The translations under genes and the position numbers were made by a program. The notes under the pieces are model-generated. The model did not search any database, was not told where the DNA came from, and worked only from the letters and a program-made list of their open reading frames with translations. Shown here piece by piece: positions 13,220 through 18,655 of a DNA stretch of 18,655 nucleotides; positions within the stretch are counted from its first letter, which is position 1, and the number at the start of each line of letters is the position of its first letter. Where the stretch lies: contig MGIZ01000052.1 of assembly GCA_001794015.1 (NCBI GenBank), positions 11,337-29,991 on the forward strand, in the 5' to 3' direction. This DNA is from Candidatus Yanofskybacteria bacterium RIFCSPHIGHO2_01_FULL_39_8b (GTDB lineage Bacteria > Patescibacteriota > Minisyncoccia > 2-02-FULL-40-12 > GWA2-44-9).

Positions 13220-14015
13220 GTTTAGCGACTGGGGCAAAACTTCTCCTGTGTATTTCGCAAGGTCCTAAAAAAGTAAGCCTAACCTGATGATACTTAGTGC
13301 CATAACCTTTGTGTTTTTCCAAACCATATCCAGGATATTTTTTAGCATACCTCATCATCATTTTGTCACGGTGGACTTTGGCGATTATCGAAGCACAGGC
13401 GATGGCAAAGACTTTGCGGTCGCCTTTTACAATGGGTATTTGATCCATTTTTAGTCCCTTTATTTTAGTCTTGCCGTCAACAAGGACAATGGATTTTAAA
13501 TCCGAAGCACGAAATACTAAATTTAAAGGCGAAGGTTCACGTGGAGGAACTTCCACGGGAATCGCCTCCGAAACAATATCTAAATTAGAATTTCCAAAAT
13601 TCCAAACAATTTTAGATTTGGAGTTTCGGATTTTCGAGTTTTGTTTCGGATTTCGAAATTCGGATTTCGAATTTGACAGTTTTAAAATAGCCCTTTTCAT
13701 TGCCATTCGAGTAGCATTATAAATATTTAATTTATCTATTGTCCTCGGATAAGCATAACAAACTTGAAACTTAAAACCAGGAACTTGAAACAGTTCTCTG
13801 GCATATTCTTCTCGCTGATGGGCCGATAAAAGTTTAGAATCCCTTAGTCCTTGTAATTTTTTGTGCCTAAGATTAAAAAACTTTTTCTCAAAAGCCACTG
13901 CGCAAACAACCACCGGTCCGGCCAGACAGCCCATACCTACTTCATCTATGGCATAAATCAGCCGGTAACCATCGGCAAATATTTTTTTCTCCAAAGTTTT
14001 ACGAGGCAATTTCAT
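13212..14015 (-). CDS. rnhB: Ribonuclease HII with in-frame repeat insertion
   Basis: RNase HII cleaves the RNA strand of RNA-DNA hybrids and removes single ribonucleotides from DNA. Catalytic acids are in place: D24 and E25 in DEVGMG, D180 in VLVDG, and D199 in IVKGD, followed by IACASIIAKVHRD (203-216) and GYGTKYH. At 267 aa it is about 60 longer than usual. The excess, about residues 114-173, lies exactly between the helix AMKRAILKL and the strand SIVLVDG, a loop in the known fold. It is encoded by TTCGAA-repeat copy C (13498-13675) and reads as low-complexity NSKSEFRNPKQNSKIRNSKS then a Pro/Glu-rich part. The frame is maintained, so the enzyme is probably functional. A second repeat-like stretch, FQVPGFKFQV (76-85), is also present. 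It starts 2 bp after the membrane-protein gene. Confidence 0.93.
   Translation of the reverse strand: MKLPRKTLEKKIFADGYRLIYAIDEVGMGCLAGPVVVCAVAFEKKFFNLRHKKLQGLRDSKLLSAHQREEYARELFQVPGFKFQVCYAYPRTIDKLNIYNATRMAMKRAILKLSNSKSEFRNPKQNSKIRNSKSKIVWNFGNSNLDIVSEAIPVEVPPREPSPLNLVFRASDLKSIVLVDGKTKIKGLKMDQIPIVKGDRKVFAIACASIIAKVHRDKMMMRYAKKYPGYGLEKHKGYGTKYHQVRLTFLGPCEIHRRSFAPVAKLI
13498..13675. repeat. TTCGAA-rich dispersed repeat, copy C, inside rnhB
   Basis: On the rnhB coding strand this begins TCGAAATCCGAATTTCGAAA, the same opening as copy B, and ends ATTTCGTGCTTCGGATTT, the shared terminal motif of copies A and B. It therefore runs in the opposite orientation to A and B relative to transcription. It adds about 60 codons without breaking the frame. 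A separate 39-bp palindrome (13528-13566) is nested within it. Confidence 0.85.
13528..13566. repeat. 39-bp palindrome nested in repeat copy C
   Basis: GGCGA/TCGCC (13528-13532, 13562-13566) and CGTGGA/TCCACG (13540-13545, 13552-13557) form nested stems. It is 13 codons long, higher in GC than the surrounding repeat, and encodes the AIPVEVPPREPSP part of RNase HII. Copies A and B lack it. Confidence 0.65.
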
Positions 14016-14017
14016 TT

Positions 14018-15652
14018 TTAATTTAACTGATAAATGCTGAAATTCTTACTTTCATACAATAAGGGATAGTTTTCGATAAAAAAATCAGGATTTATATGAA
14101 AATTGTTTATCTGGTTCTTATCAATAGCCGCATAATCAACGCCATATTTTGCAATTAGTTCCTTTGACTCCTCTCCACCGCTGAACATCTCAAAAATATC
14201 GTTTTCTCTCTCCGCATAATTTATGCCGTGAGTCCAGAGCCAGCCCCGAAACCCCATCAATACCTGCCGTCCGGCTAAAGTCGGAATTGGATGATTATGC
14301 TGATCGGTGGTTAAGAATAAACTTTCTTTTGGAGTATTGTTTTTAACAAATTCAGCTAAAGCAATATCTTCAAAACTAAATAATTTCCAGCTTACATAAC
14401 TTTCCCTGTAAACCGATAAAGAACCGACTAAAACCATGCCGATAACCATCGGAATAATTAAAAACAGGGACAACTTTTTATATTTCTCCCACAAATAATC
14501 GATCAAACCGGCAGTCATAATAATGCTCCCCAAAAACCACCAGATCATTATCTTCATATTATCGTAGTCATGGGGCTGAAAAAGAAAAAGATTAGTCAAA
14601 ATAAAAAGGCTTAAAAACGGAATATAAAACTTTTTCAGTTTTAATTCGGCAACCCAAAAAGCAAATAAAAAGATATAACTATGCGGGATAAGGTTTCGAG
14701 CCCAAAATTCCCAGATTGATTCATCTTCCGCCATCCAGCCGAAATGAAAACGAGTAAAGCTCTCTTTTCCCCAGGGATAGATATAAGCAAATTGGGGCAA
14801 GCCGATCAAAGCCACCGGCCAAGCAAAATTTAGCCATCGCTGGACAATATTTTTCCAACTTCTAATATCCTCAAAAAGTTCTATTATCGCCAAAACAAAA
14901 GCAACAATAATCATTGAGATGAAAGTATGGCTATGAACCAGGGGTAAAAAAGCCACGGTCAAACCGGCTTTTCGCAAGTCAGCCAATCCTCGTTTATCCC
15001 AATATTGCCATAGAAAATAAATAACAATCAATCCGAGGACCAATCCGGGCACAATTGTTCTTTGGGGTAAAATATAATCGGAAATAATGTTGGAAAACCT
15101 CAAACAAAAATCTTCAAGATGGGCATACGATTTAGTCATCTCACCCGTAAACTCTTTTAAACCAAGTCCGCTGGCTTTATAATCCTGCCAAAAATAATTA
15201 AATCCGGTCAACGAGCCGTTTAGAAAAAAAATAAAAGGCGCAAAAAAAGCCCCTAGCCGGCTTCCGGTAATCTTATAAATCACAAAATACATAAGGAATA
15301 TGGCTAAAATAACAAACAATAGAGTCGGCCCCATTAAAGCCCACCTTAGGCTAACCCCCGCCCTAACTAACAGAGCGCTAAATAAATCAGAAGCAAAAGG
15401 ATAAACCATTTTCTCGCCATAAAAAACAGGATTTTCCCTTAAGAAAAAACTCCTTTCCAAAAAATTATTCACAAAAGTAAGATGAATCGCCAAATCCCCC
15501 CAAGTCGAACCGCCGGAATACAAGCCATCCTCTTTCGGATAAATCATGTGAGACGAAAGGAGATTGAAGAAAAGCCAAAAGAAAAATATAACAAGAATTA
15601 AAACCGACCAGTTTTTTCTCAAATTTAACTTATTTATTATTCCGTAAAACAT
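14018..15652 (-). CDS. Polytopic membrane protein, GT-C glycosyltransferase-like
   Basis: This 544-aa protein has roughly ten hydrophobic spans, the first at about residues 16-33, and a soluble C-terminal region from about 430. The large loop after the first span holds GGSTWGDLAIHLTFVNNF (about 47-64); acidic residues in that loop are typical of GT-C fold, lipid-phosphosugar-dependent glycosyltransferases. A short conserved-looking motif THGINYAERE is at about 478. I cannot match it to a named family, so substrate is unknown; cell-surface glycan assembly is the reasonable inference. The gene starts inside the 3' end of the SpoU methyltransferase gene (23-bp overlap) and stops 2 bp before rnhB, so all are translated from one transcript. 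Confidence 0.75.
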   Translation of the reverse strand: MFYGIINKLNLRKNWSVLILVIFFFWLFFNLLSSHMIYPKEDGLYSGGSTWGDLAIHLTFVNNFLERSFFLRENPVFYGEKMVYPFASDLFSALLVRAGVSLRWALMGPTLLFVILAIFLMYFVIYKITGSRLGAFFAPFIFFLNGSLTGFNYFWQDYKASGLGLKEFTGEMTKSYAHLEDFCLRFSNIISDYILPQRTIVPGLVLGLIVIYFLWQYWDKRGLADLRKAGLTVAFLPLVHSHTFISMIIVAFVLAIIELFEDIRSWKNIVQRWLNFAWPVALIGLPQFAYIYPWGKESFTRFHFGWMAEDESIWEFWARNLIPHSYIFLFAFWVAELKLKKFYIPFLSLFILTNLFLFQPHDYDNMKIMIWWFLGSIIMTAGLIDYLWEKYKKLSLFLIIPMVIGMVLVGSLSVYRESYVSWKLFSFEDIALAEFVKNNTPKESLFLTTDQHNHPIPTLAGRQVLMGFRGWLWTHGINYAERENDIFEMFSGGEESKELIAKYGVDYAAIDKNQINNFHINPDFFIENYPLLYESKNFSIYQLN

Positions 15653-16127
15653 ATAAAGCTATTCCAGCGGCTACACCTACATTTAATGACTCTTTTTTAC
15701 CCAGCATCGGAATATTTAGCATTGTATCACAATACTTTAAAATTTTCGGACTTATTCCCTTCACTTCATTACCCAATACCAACGCTATATGTTTAGAGGC
15801 TAAACTCCTAAACATAAAAATATTTTTAGCATTTTTTGTTTGTTCTAGCGCTATTATACTCACTCCTTCTTTTTTTAATCCTGCGATTGCTCGCCAAGTA
15901 TTGCGTCTATACTCCCAAGAAACATAATTCTCCGCCCCCAAAGCAGTCTTAGTAATCTTATCTACAAAGGACATCTTTGTAGATACAAAGATGTCCTTTG
16001 TAGGAGTTGGCGTTATTCCGCAAAGATATACCTTACTGACCCCCGCTCCATCAGCCGTACGAAAAATCGAGCCGACATTCTCCCGACTGCGGATATTGTC
16101 TAATATTAAATAGATCTTTTTATCCAT
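15630..16127 (-). CDS. SpoU/TrmH-family RNA methyltransferase with palindrome insertion
   Basis: A SPOUT-class 2'-O-ribose methyltransferase acting on tRNA or rRNA. All three signature regions are visible: motif 1 NIRSRENVGSIFRTADGAGV (11-30), motif 2 LVLGNEVKGIS (117-127), and motif 3 IPMLGKKESLNVGVAAGIAL (139-158), which form the knotted SAM site. I start it at the ATG at 16127 (165 aa); the longer frame depends on a TTG. Residues 43-56, between ITPTP and KITKTALGAE, are encoded by a perfect 42-bp palindrome (15962-16003), exactly 14 codons, and look like an insertion: relatives usually pass from TPTP almost directly to KTALGAE. All catalytic motifs are untouched. It heads the run leading to the membrane protein, rnhB and gap. 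Confidence 0.93.
   Translation of the reverse strand: MDKKIYLILDNIRSRENVGSIFRTADGAGVSKVYLCGITPTPTKDIFVSTKMSFVDKITKTALGAENYVSWEYRRNTWRAIAGLKKEGVSIIALEQTKNAKNIFMFRSLASKHIALVLGNEVKGISPKILKYCDTMLNIPMLGKKESLNVGVAAGIALYVLRNNK
15962..16003. repeat. Perfect 18-bp-stem palindrome inside the SpoU methyltransferase gene
   Basis: The arms CTACAAAGGACATCTTTG (15962-15979) and CAAAGATGTCCTTTGTAG (15986-16003) are exact reverse complements around TAGATA. Each half is itself palindromic (CTACAAAG...CTTTGTAG), so the unit looks like a head-to-head pair. Its 42 bp preserve the frame. Confidence 0.9.
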
Positions 16128-16150
16128 AATTTGCTTTAAAAATAGCAAAA

Positions 16151-16172
16151 GAAAATGCCGCTGAAAAGCGGC
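16151..16172 (-). terminator. Intrinsic terminator of the lipoprotein gene
   Basis: GCCGCT (16157-16162), loop GAAA and AGCGGC (16167-16172) form a strong stem; the minus strand continues with TTTTCTTTTG. It lies 12 bp after the lipoprotein stop codon. Confidence 0.8.
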
Positions 16173-16183
16173 GTTGAGATATA

Positions 16184-16591
16184 TCAGTCAATAACAATCA
16201 ATGCTTCGCCCGGCCAACCATTGTTGTTGGACGACCTAACATTTAGACTGACCTTCGTAAGGTTCCACTGTGTACATGAGGGACTAATCAGGGTCAGCCT
16301 TGCACTGTTACCATTGAAAATAGCGTTGAACATGCAAGAGCAATCTATTGAACCACCTACTGCAAATTGATTGGAAGTATACAGATTAAACTTGTAAACT
16401 CCATCACCTCCCTGAGCAATGAATTCAATAGTATCCCCTACCTTTATATGCTGAACTGCGGGATTCAGCGTAATTGGAGCATACGAAGTATTAACAATCG
16501 TGGCAGTTGGCCCAAGGGGATTCTCGCCACAACCAATTCCCAAAAAAGAAATTGCAACAGTACAAACTAGAACAACTAGGTTTTTCCTCAC
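16184..16591 (-). CDS. Secreted lipoprotein, unknown function
   Basis: The N-terminus, VRKNLVVLVCTVAISFLGIG followed by Cys, is a textbook lipoprotein signal with lipobox LGIGC, so the mature protein (about 115 aa) should be lipid-anchored outside the membrane. I start at GTG 16591 because AAGGGGG lies at the right distance upstream and the signal then has ideal length; a TTG at 16609 is the alternative. The mature part is beta-rich, begins with a Pro/Thr-rich stretch, includes HIKVGDTIEFIAQGGDGVYKFNLY, and has three further cysteines (DCSCMF and SC). It suggests an immunoglobulin-like fold, but no family is recognised. Its promoter is near perfect, so it may be strongly expressed, and it has its own terminator. 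Confidence 0.82.
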   Translation of the reverse strand: MRKNLVVLVCTVAISFLGIGCGENPLGPTATIVNTSYAPITLNPAVQHIKVGDTIEFIAQGGDGVYKFNLYTSNQFAVGGSIDCSCMFNAIFNGNSARLTLISPSCTQWNLTKVSLNVRSSNNNGWPGEALIVID

Positions 16592-16629
16592 TTTTAGCCC
16601 CCTTTTCAAGGATCGAACTTCGCTTTTGA

Positions 16630-16658
16630 ATTATAACAAATTAAAATTATAATGTCAA
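16630..16658 (-). promoter_or_regulatory. Consensus sigma-70 promoter of the lipoprotein gene
   Basis: TTGACA (16653-16658), a 17-nt spacer and TATAAT (16630-16635) match both consensus boxes exactly. The start would be near 16623, giving a leader of about 32 nt that contains the AAGGGGG ribosome-binding site for the GTG at 16591. Confidence 0.85.
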
Positions 16659-16661
16659 GGA

Positions 16662-16689
16662 TTAACAATTTTCATAAAAAGCCTACAAT
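16662..16689 (+). promoter_or_regulatory. Candidate promoter of the SIMPL gene, apparently leaderless
   Basis: TTAACA (16662-16667), a 16-nt spacer and TACAAT (16684-16689), each one mismatch from consensus. The -10 ends 8 bp before the ATG at 16698, so the mRNA would start at or next to the start codon. It faces away from the lipoprotein promoter. Confidence 0.5.
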
Positions 16690-16697
16690 ATAAATAT

Positions 16698-17495
16698 ATG
16701 AACAACAACTACAAATATCTCATCTGGGCAGGAACAGCCACCTTGGCCATTTTGTCGGTTTTTTTGCTGGTCAATATCCAAAAAATGGCGGATACGGCCA
16801 CAACAACTAATACCGTATCCTTCAGCGGCGAAGGCAAGATCTTTGCCGTACCGGACATAGCTGTCGTCAGCTTCTCGATACTAACCGAGGCCAAAACATC
16901 AAAAGCCGCCCAAGATTCCAATTCGACGAAATCTAAAACGGTAGTCGATTTCTTAAAGAGTCAGAAGATCGAGGAGAAAGACATTAAAACTACTGGCTAC
17001 AATATATATCCGCAATATAGTTATCCTCGACCTGTTCCGTTGCCGCTGGGGATTGAGGTTCAGAACGCTCCTGACCAAAGTTATCCTCAATATTACGACT
17101 CAAACCCAAAAATAACCGGCTATCAGGTCATTCAATCATTTGAAGTTAAGGTCCGCGATTTGGAAAAAGTAAGTGCTGTTCTTGACGGACTTGTATCAGC
17201 CGGGGCAAATCAGGTGAATAACCTTGGTTTCAGAATTGACGACGAAGAAAAATTGAAAGATCAGGCCCGCGAAATAGCAATCAAGGACGCGAAAGAAAAA
17301 GCTAACACTCTCAAGAAACAAATCGGCATTCGTCTCGGTAAAATAGTCAACTATCAGGAGGGCGGATATTATCCTCCGATATATTTCAAGGCTGAAGCAA
17401 TGGATAGTGGTGGAGGAGGCAGTGGCGGTCCATCGGTCCCGACTGGAGAAAACGAAATAGTTATCAATGTAACGATAACATATCAAATCAAATAA
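16698..17495 (+). CDS. SIMPL-domain (DUF541/YggE-like) membrane-anchored protein
   Basis: The 265-aa protein has one N-terminal hydrophobic anchor (about residues 7-27) and an extracytoplasmic SIMPL domain: VSFSGEGKIFAVPDIAVVSFSILTE (about 40-64), the EEKDIKTTGYNIYPQY stretch, ITGYQVIQSFEVKVRDLEKV (about 138-157) and AREIAIKDAKEKANTLKKQIG (about 190-210). SIMPL/YggE proteins are envelope proteins linked to stress tolerance; their molecular action is poorly defined. A Gly/Ser-rich stretch near the C-terminus (about 237-245) precedes the final beta strand NEIVINVTITYQI. It is transcribed divergently from the lipoprotein gene, and the two may share envelope functions. No terminator of its own is evident; it converges with the 79-aa gene. 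Confidence 0.9.
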   Translation: MNNNYKYLIWAGTATLAILSVFLLVNIQKMADTATTTNTVSFSGEGKIFAVPDIAVVSFSILTEAKTSKAAQDSNSTKSKTVVDFLKSQKIEEKDIKTTGYNIYPQYSYPRPVPLPLGIEVQNAPDQSYPQYYDSNPKITGYQVIQSFEVKVRDLEKVSAVLDGLVSAGANQVNNLGFRIDDEEKLKDQAREIAIKDAKEKANTLKKQIGIRLGKIVNYQEGGYYPPIYFKAEAMDSGGGGSGGPSVPTGENEIVINVTITYQIK

Positions 17496-17562
17496 CGGGT
17501 AAATTGCAATTATTTAATGGATAATTTAAGCAGCCGGAATCAGACAGTGAGGGTTCGAGAAT

Positions 17563-17586
17563 AAAAAAGCTCCGTTTCTACGGAGC
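17563..17586 (-). terminator. Intrinsic terminator of the 79-aa gene
   Basis: GCTCCGT (17569-17575), loop TTCT and ACGGAGC (17580-17586) make a perfect 7-bp stem. The minus strand then runs into six Ts. It lies 18 bp after the stop codon at 17605. Confidence 0.85.
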
Positions 17587-17604
17587 AACTCAAATTTCTA
17601 TTAC

Positions 17605-17844
17605 TTAGAATGGCTGTTCGGTTATTCTAAAGCCAAGTAATTTTTCCAAAGTCGGTTTTATTTTCAGCCGTTTAAAAAGCTTCAGTCTTTTGCTCATAGA
17701 GTAGTAGGCAATATCAACCTCGCATTTTAATATCAGATTTAAAACTTTTTCCGATTTTAAACCGGACCTCTTGGCCGTTTTTCTCAATAATCTATCGCTC
17801 TTTTTAGTTAATCTTATTTCAGTCAGCCGATTTTTCTTCTCCAT
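17605..17844 (-). CDS. Small basic protein, possibly ribbon-helix-helix-like
   Basis: A 79-aa, strongly basic protein. The opening NRLTEIRLTKKSDRLLRKTAKRSGLKSEKVLNLIL has a short strand (TEIRL) followed by two predicted helices, the layout of ribbon-helix-helix DNA-binding proteins such as small antitoxins and plasmid regulators. The C-terminal half (MSKRLKLFKRLKIKPTLEKLL) is also helical and lysine-rich. AGGAG lies 10 nt before the ATG and supports this start; a possible promoter, TTGACG (17901-17906), 17-nt spacer, TAGAAA (17878-17883), lies upstream and a clear terminator downstream, so it is a single-gene unit. No toxin gene adjoins it. Family assignment is tentative. Confidence 0.65.
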   Translation of the reverse strand: MEKKNRLTEIRLTKKSDRLLRKTAKRSGLKSEKVLNLILKCEVDIAYYSMSKRLKLFKRLKIKPTLEKLLGFRITEQPF

Positions 17845-17877
17845 CTTTATTCAACTCCTGCCACAAGAACTGGTTTG

Positions 17878-17906
17878 TTTCTATCATTTTAAAATTCATG
17901 CGTCAA
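17878..17906 (-). promoter_or_regulatory. Candidate promoter of the 79-aa gene
   Basis: TTGACG (17901-17906), 17-nt spacer, TAGAAA (17878-17883) on the minus strand, about 34 bp before the ATG. Confidence 0.4.
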
Positions 17907-17915
17907 TCTAAAAAA

Positions 17916-18167
17916 TTACAAATTAAGTCTTGAGGCCCTATATCTTCTAAATGTCCCGATTGCAGTCATTACAAAAAAGAAGCTTGCAATCGAAAAACTG
18001 GCCATAGCGCTTTTAGCGTAGCTTTCTGCCGCTTGAGCAAACTGGCCGACCATTAGTAAAAAATTAATGATAATAAAAGCCTTGTGGGACACTAGGCCTC
18101 CCCTGGCTTGAAACCATAAATACGCTCCGGCCTGAATCAAAATCATAATAAAAAATATTTTCGCCAT
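17916..18167 (-). CDS. Small membrane protein with about three spans
   Basis: The 83-aa ORF begins at an ATG (18167) and has three hydrophobic segments, about residues 4-18, 30-44 and 54-70, ending in a basic tail (RRYRASRLNL) that would remain in the cytoplasm. No family was recognised. Its start codon lies only 13 bp after a strong hairpin-plus-T-run at 18181-18210, so it either depends on read-through from the 16S rRNA side, has a promoter inside the hairpin region, or the hairpin is part of its leader. No Shine-Dalgarno sequence is visible. Confidence 0.6.
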   Translation of the reverse strand: MAKIFFIMILIQAGAYLWFQARGGLVSHKAFIIINFLLMVGQFAQAAESYAKSAMASFSIASFFFVMTAIGTFRRYRASRLNL

Positions 18168-18180
18168 ATGGCTATGTTAT

Positions 18181-18210
18181 CAAAAAACTTCGCACATGCG
18201 AAGTTTTTTG
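18181..18210. terminator. Strong bidirectional terminator hairpin downstream of the 16S gene
   Basis: A perfect 13-bp stem: CAAAAAACTTCGC (18181-18193), loop ACAT, GCGAAGTTTTTTG (18198-18210). A-runs on one arm and T-runs on the other let it act in either direction. About 270 bp beyond the 16S 3' end, it probably ends that transcript. It also resembles the other palindromes in the window. Confidence 0.7.
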
Positions 18211-18368
18211 AGTTTCTCAACTTTATATAGTTAACCAGTAATTCCTTTCTGGCGGAAATTTTTATTCGAACCGCCATTGAATTCCGATTTAGCCTTCGGA
18301 TCAGGCACCAATAAAGGTATCGACTTCATTTTTTATAAGAAGGATAGAGGTTGGATGTGAAAAAGGAC

Positions 18369-18469
18369 AATATTAAATATTTGAATATTTAAACTTTCCG
18401 ATTACCCACCTTTCGCCTCCCACTTCTGATCCTTTCTTGCATACTGCAATATTTAAATATTTAAATATT
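18369..18469 (-). other. 22-bp AT stem enclosing about 55 nt just after the 16S 3' end
   Basis: AATATTTAAATATTTAAATATT (18448-18469) pairs with 18369-18393, which differs by one base change and one gap. The enclosed minus-strand sequence is purine-rich (GGAGGCGAAAGGTGGG). It starts 11 nt after the mature 16S end, so it could be an RNase III-type processing stem formed wholly on the 3' side, or an inserted repeat. The rest of 18211-18368 shows only a 6-bp TGGCGG/CCGCCA hairpin (18250-18276) and no tRNA, 5S or 23S gene. Confidence 0.55.
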
Positions 18470-18479
18470 CTACAATATA

Positions 18480-18655
18480 GAAAGGAGGTGATCCAAGACC
18501 AGCTTCCGCTAGCCTTGCCTTGTTACGACTTATTTCCTGTCACCGATCCTACCGTGTCCCAACTTAATAAATTGGTCTTCAGGTATTACCGGCTCCCTTA
18601 AATTGACGGGCAGTGAGTCCAAAATTCGAGAACGTATTCACCGCTGCGTTCTGAT
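18480..18655 (-). rRNA. rrs: 16S ribosomal RNA, 3' end (cut by window edge)
   Basis: The 3' terminal 176 nt of a small-subunit rRNA. On the minus strand it reads through GGTGAATACGTTC, the 1400 region, AAGTCGTAACAAGG (the A1492/A1493 side of the decoding site), a helix-45 stem with GGAA loop, and GGATCACCTCCTTT with an intact anti-Shine-Dalgarno CCTCC (18481-18488). Helix 44 looks about ten nt shorter than in E. coli. The normally universal GTACACACCGCCCGTC is here GGACTCACTGCCCGTC (18605-18620). The 5' part lies outside the window. No 23S or tRNA follows downstream. Confidence 0.92.

Noticed and set aside
16127..16148. Longer SpoU methyltransferase starting at 16148
   Set aside because: Requires a TTG, and the extra MLFLKQI has no family counterpart; the ATG at 16127 starts at the expected point.
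18181..18480. tRNA or 5S gene behind the 16S
   Set aside because: No cloverleaf or conserved T-loop context was found; TTCGAA near 18265 sits in a short hairpin only.

Overview
The window looks like part of a streamlined, AT-rich bacterial genome, most likely a Candidate Phyla Radiation (Patescibacteria, Parcubacteria-like) member. The grounds are tightly packed minus-strand genes with overlapping ends, a transketolase split into two genes, mini-proteins of unknown family, a probable remnant of a small protein common in these phyla, and a dense population of short palindromic repeats. The lineage is inferred from gene content only; the 16S fragment at the right edge is too short and too odd to place it.

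Layout, left to right. 1-2300: the start of ftsZ (cut by the edge), ftsA and ybeY, all minus. 2300-2660: a 178-bp near-perfect palindrome flanked by imperfect direct repeats, then a terminator. 2664-5207: a large single ORF joining a thiolase to a 3-hydroxyacyl-CoA dehydrogenase. 5323-5874: the divergently transcribed, cysteine-free uracil-DNA glycosylase-like protein. 5910-9478: a minus-strand run that transcribes MNT nucleotidyltransferase, HEPN, transketolase N-half, CBS pair protein, Cys-rich membrane mini-protein and transketolase C-half. 9537-12011: two extracytoplasmic or cell-wall genes, small membrane ORFs and a gene remnant. 12020-12162: a structured non-coding repeat. 12180-16127: gap, rnhB, a polytopic membrane protein and a SpoU methyltransferase, which form one minus-strand run. 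16184-17495: a lipoprotein and a SIMPL protein, transcribed divergently. 17605-18167: two small ORFs. 18480-18655: the 3' end of a 16S rRNA gene, followed by non-rRNA genes instead of a 23S gene.

Housekeeping roles are cell division (FtsA/FtsZ), rRNA maturation (YbeY, SpoU methyltransferase), DNA repair (UDG, RNase HII) and central carbon metabolism (GAPDH, split transketolase). The thiolase-dehydrogenase fusion is metabolically out of place, because no other beta-oxidation or butyrate gene is present here.

The most striking signal is the repeats. A TTCGAA-rich element of 90-180 bp occurs three times: twice it fills an intergenic gap, and once it lies in frame inside rnhB and adds about 60 residues at a surface loop. 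A different 42-bp palindrome sits in frame inside the SpoU methyltransferase gene (14 codons), and ybeY has a similar extra loop made of a different simple repeat. Together these suggest several families of small palindromic elements that can colonise reading frames, analogous to the Rickettsia palindromic elements.
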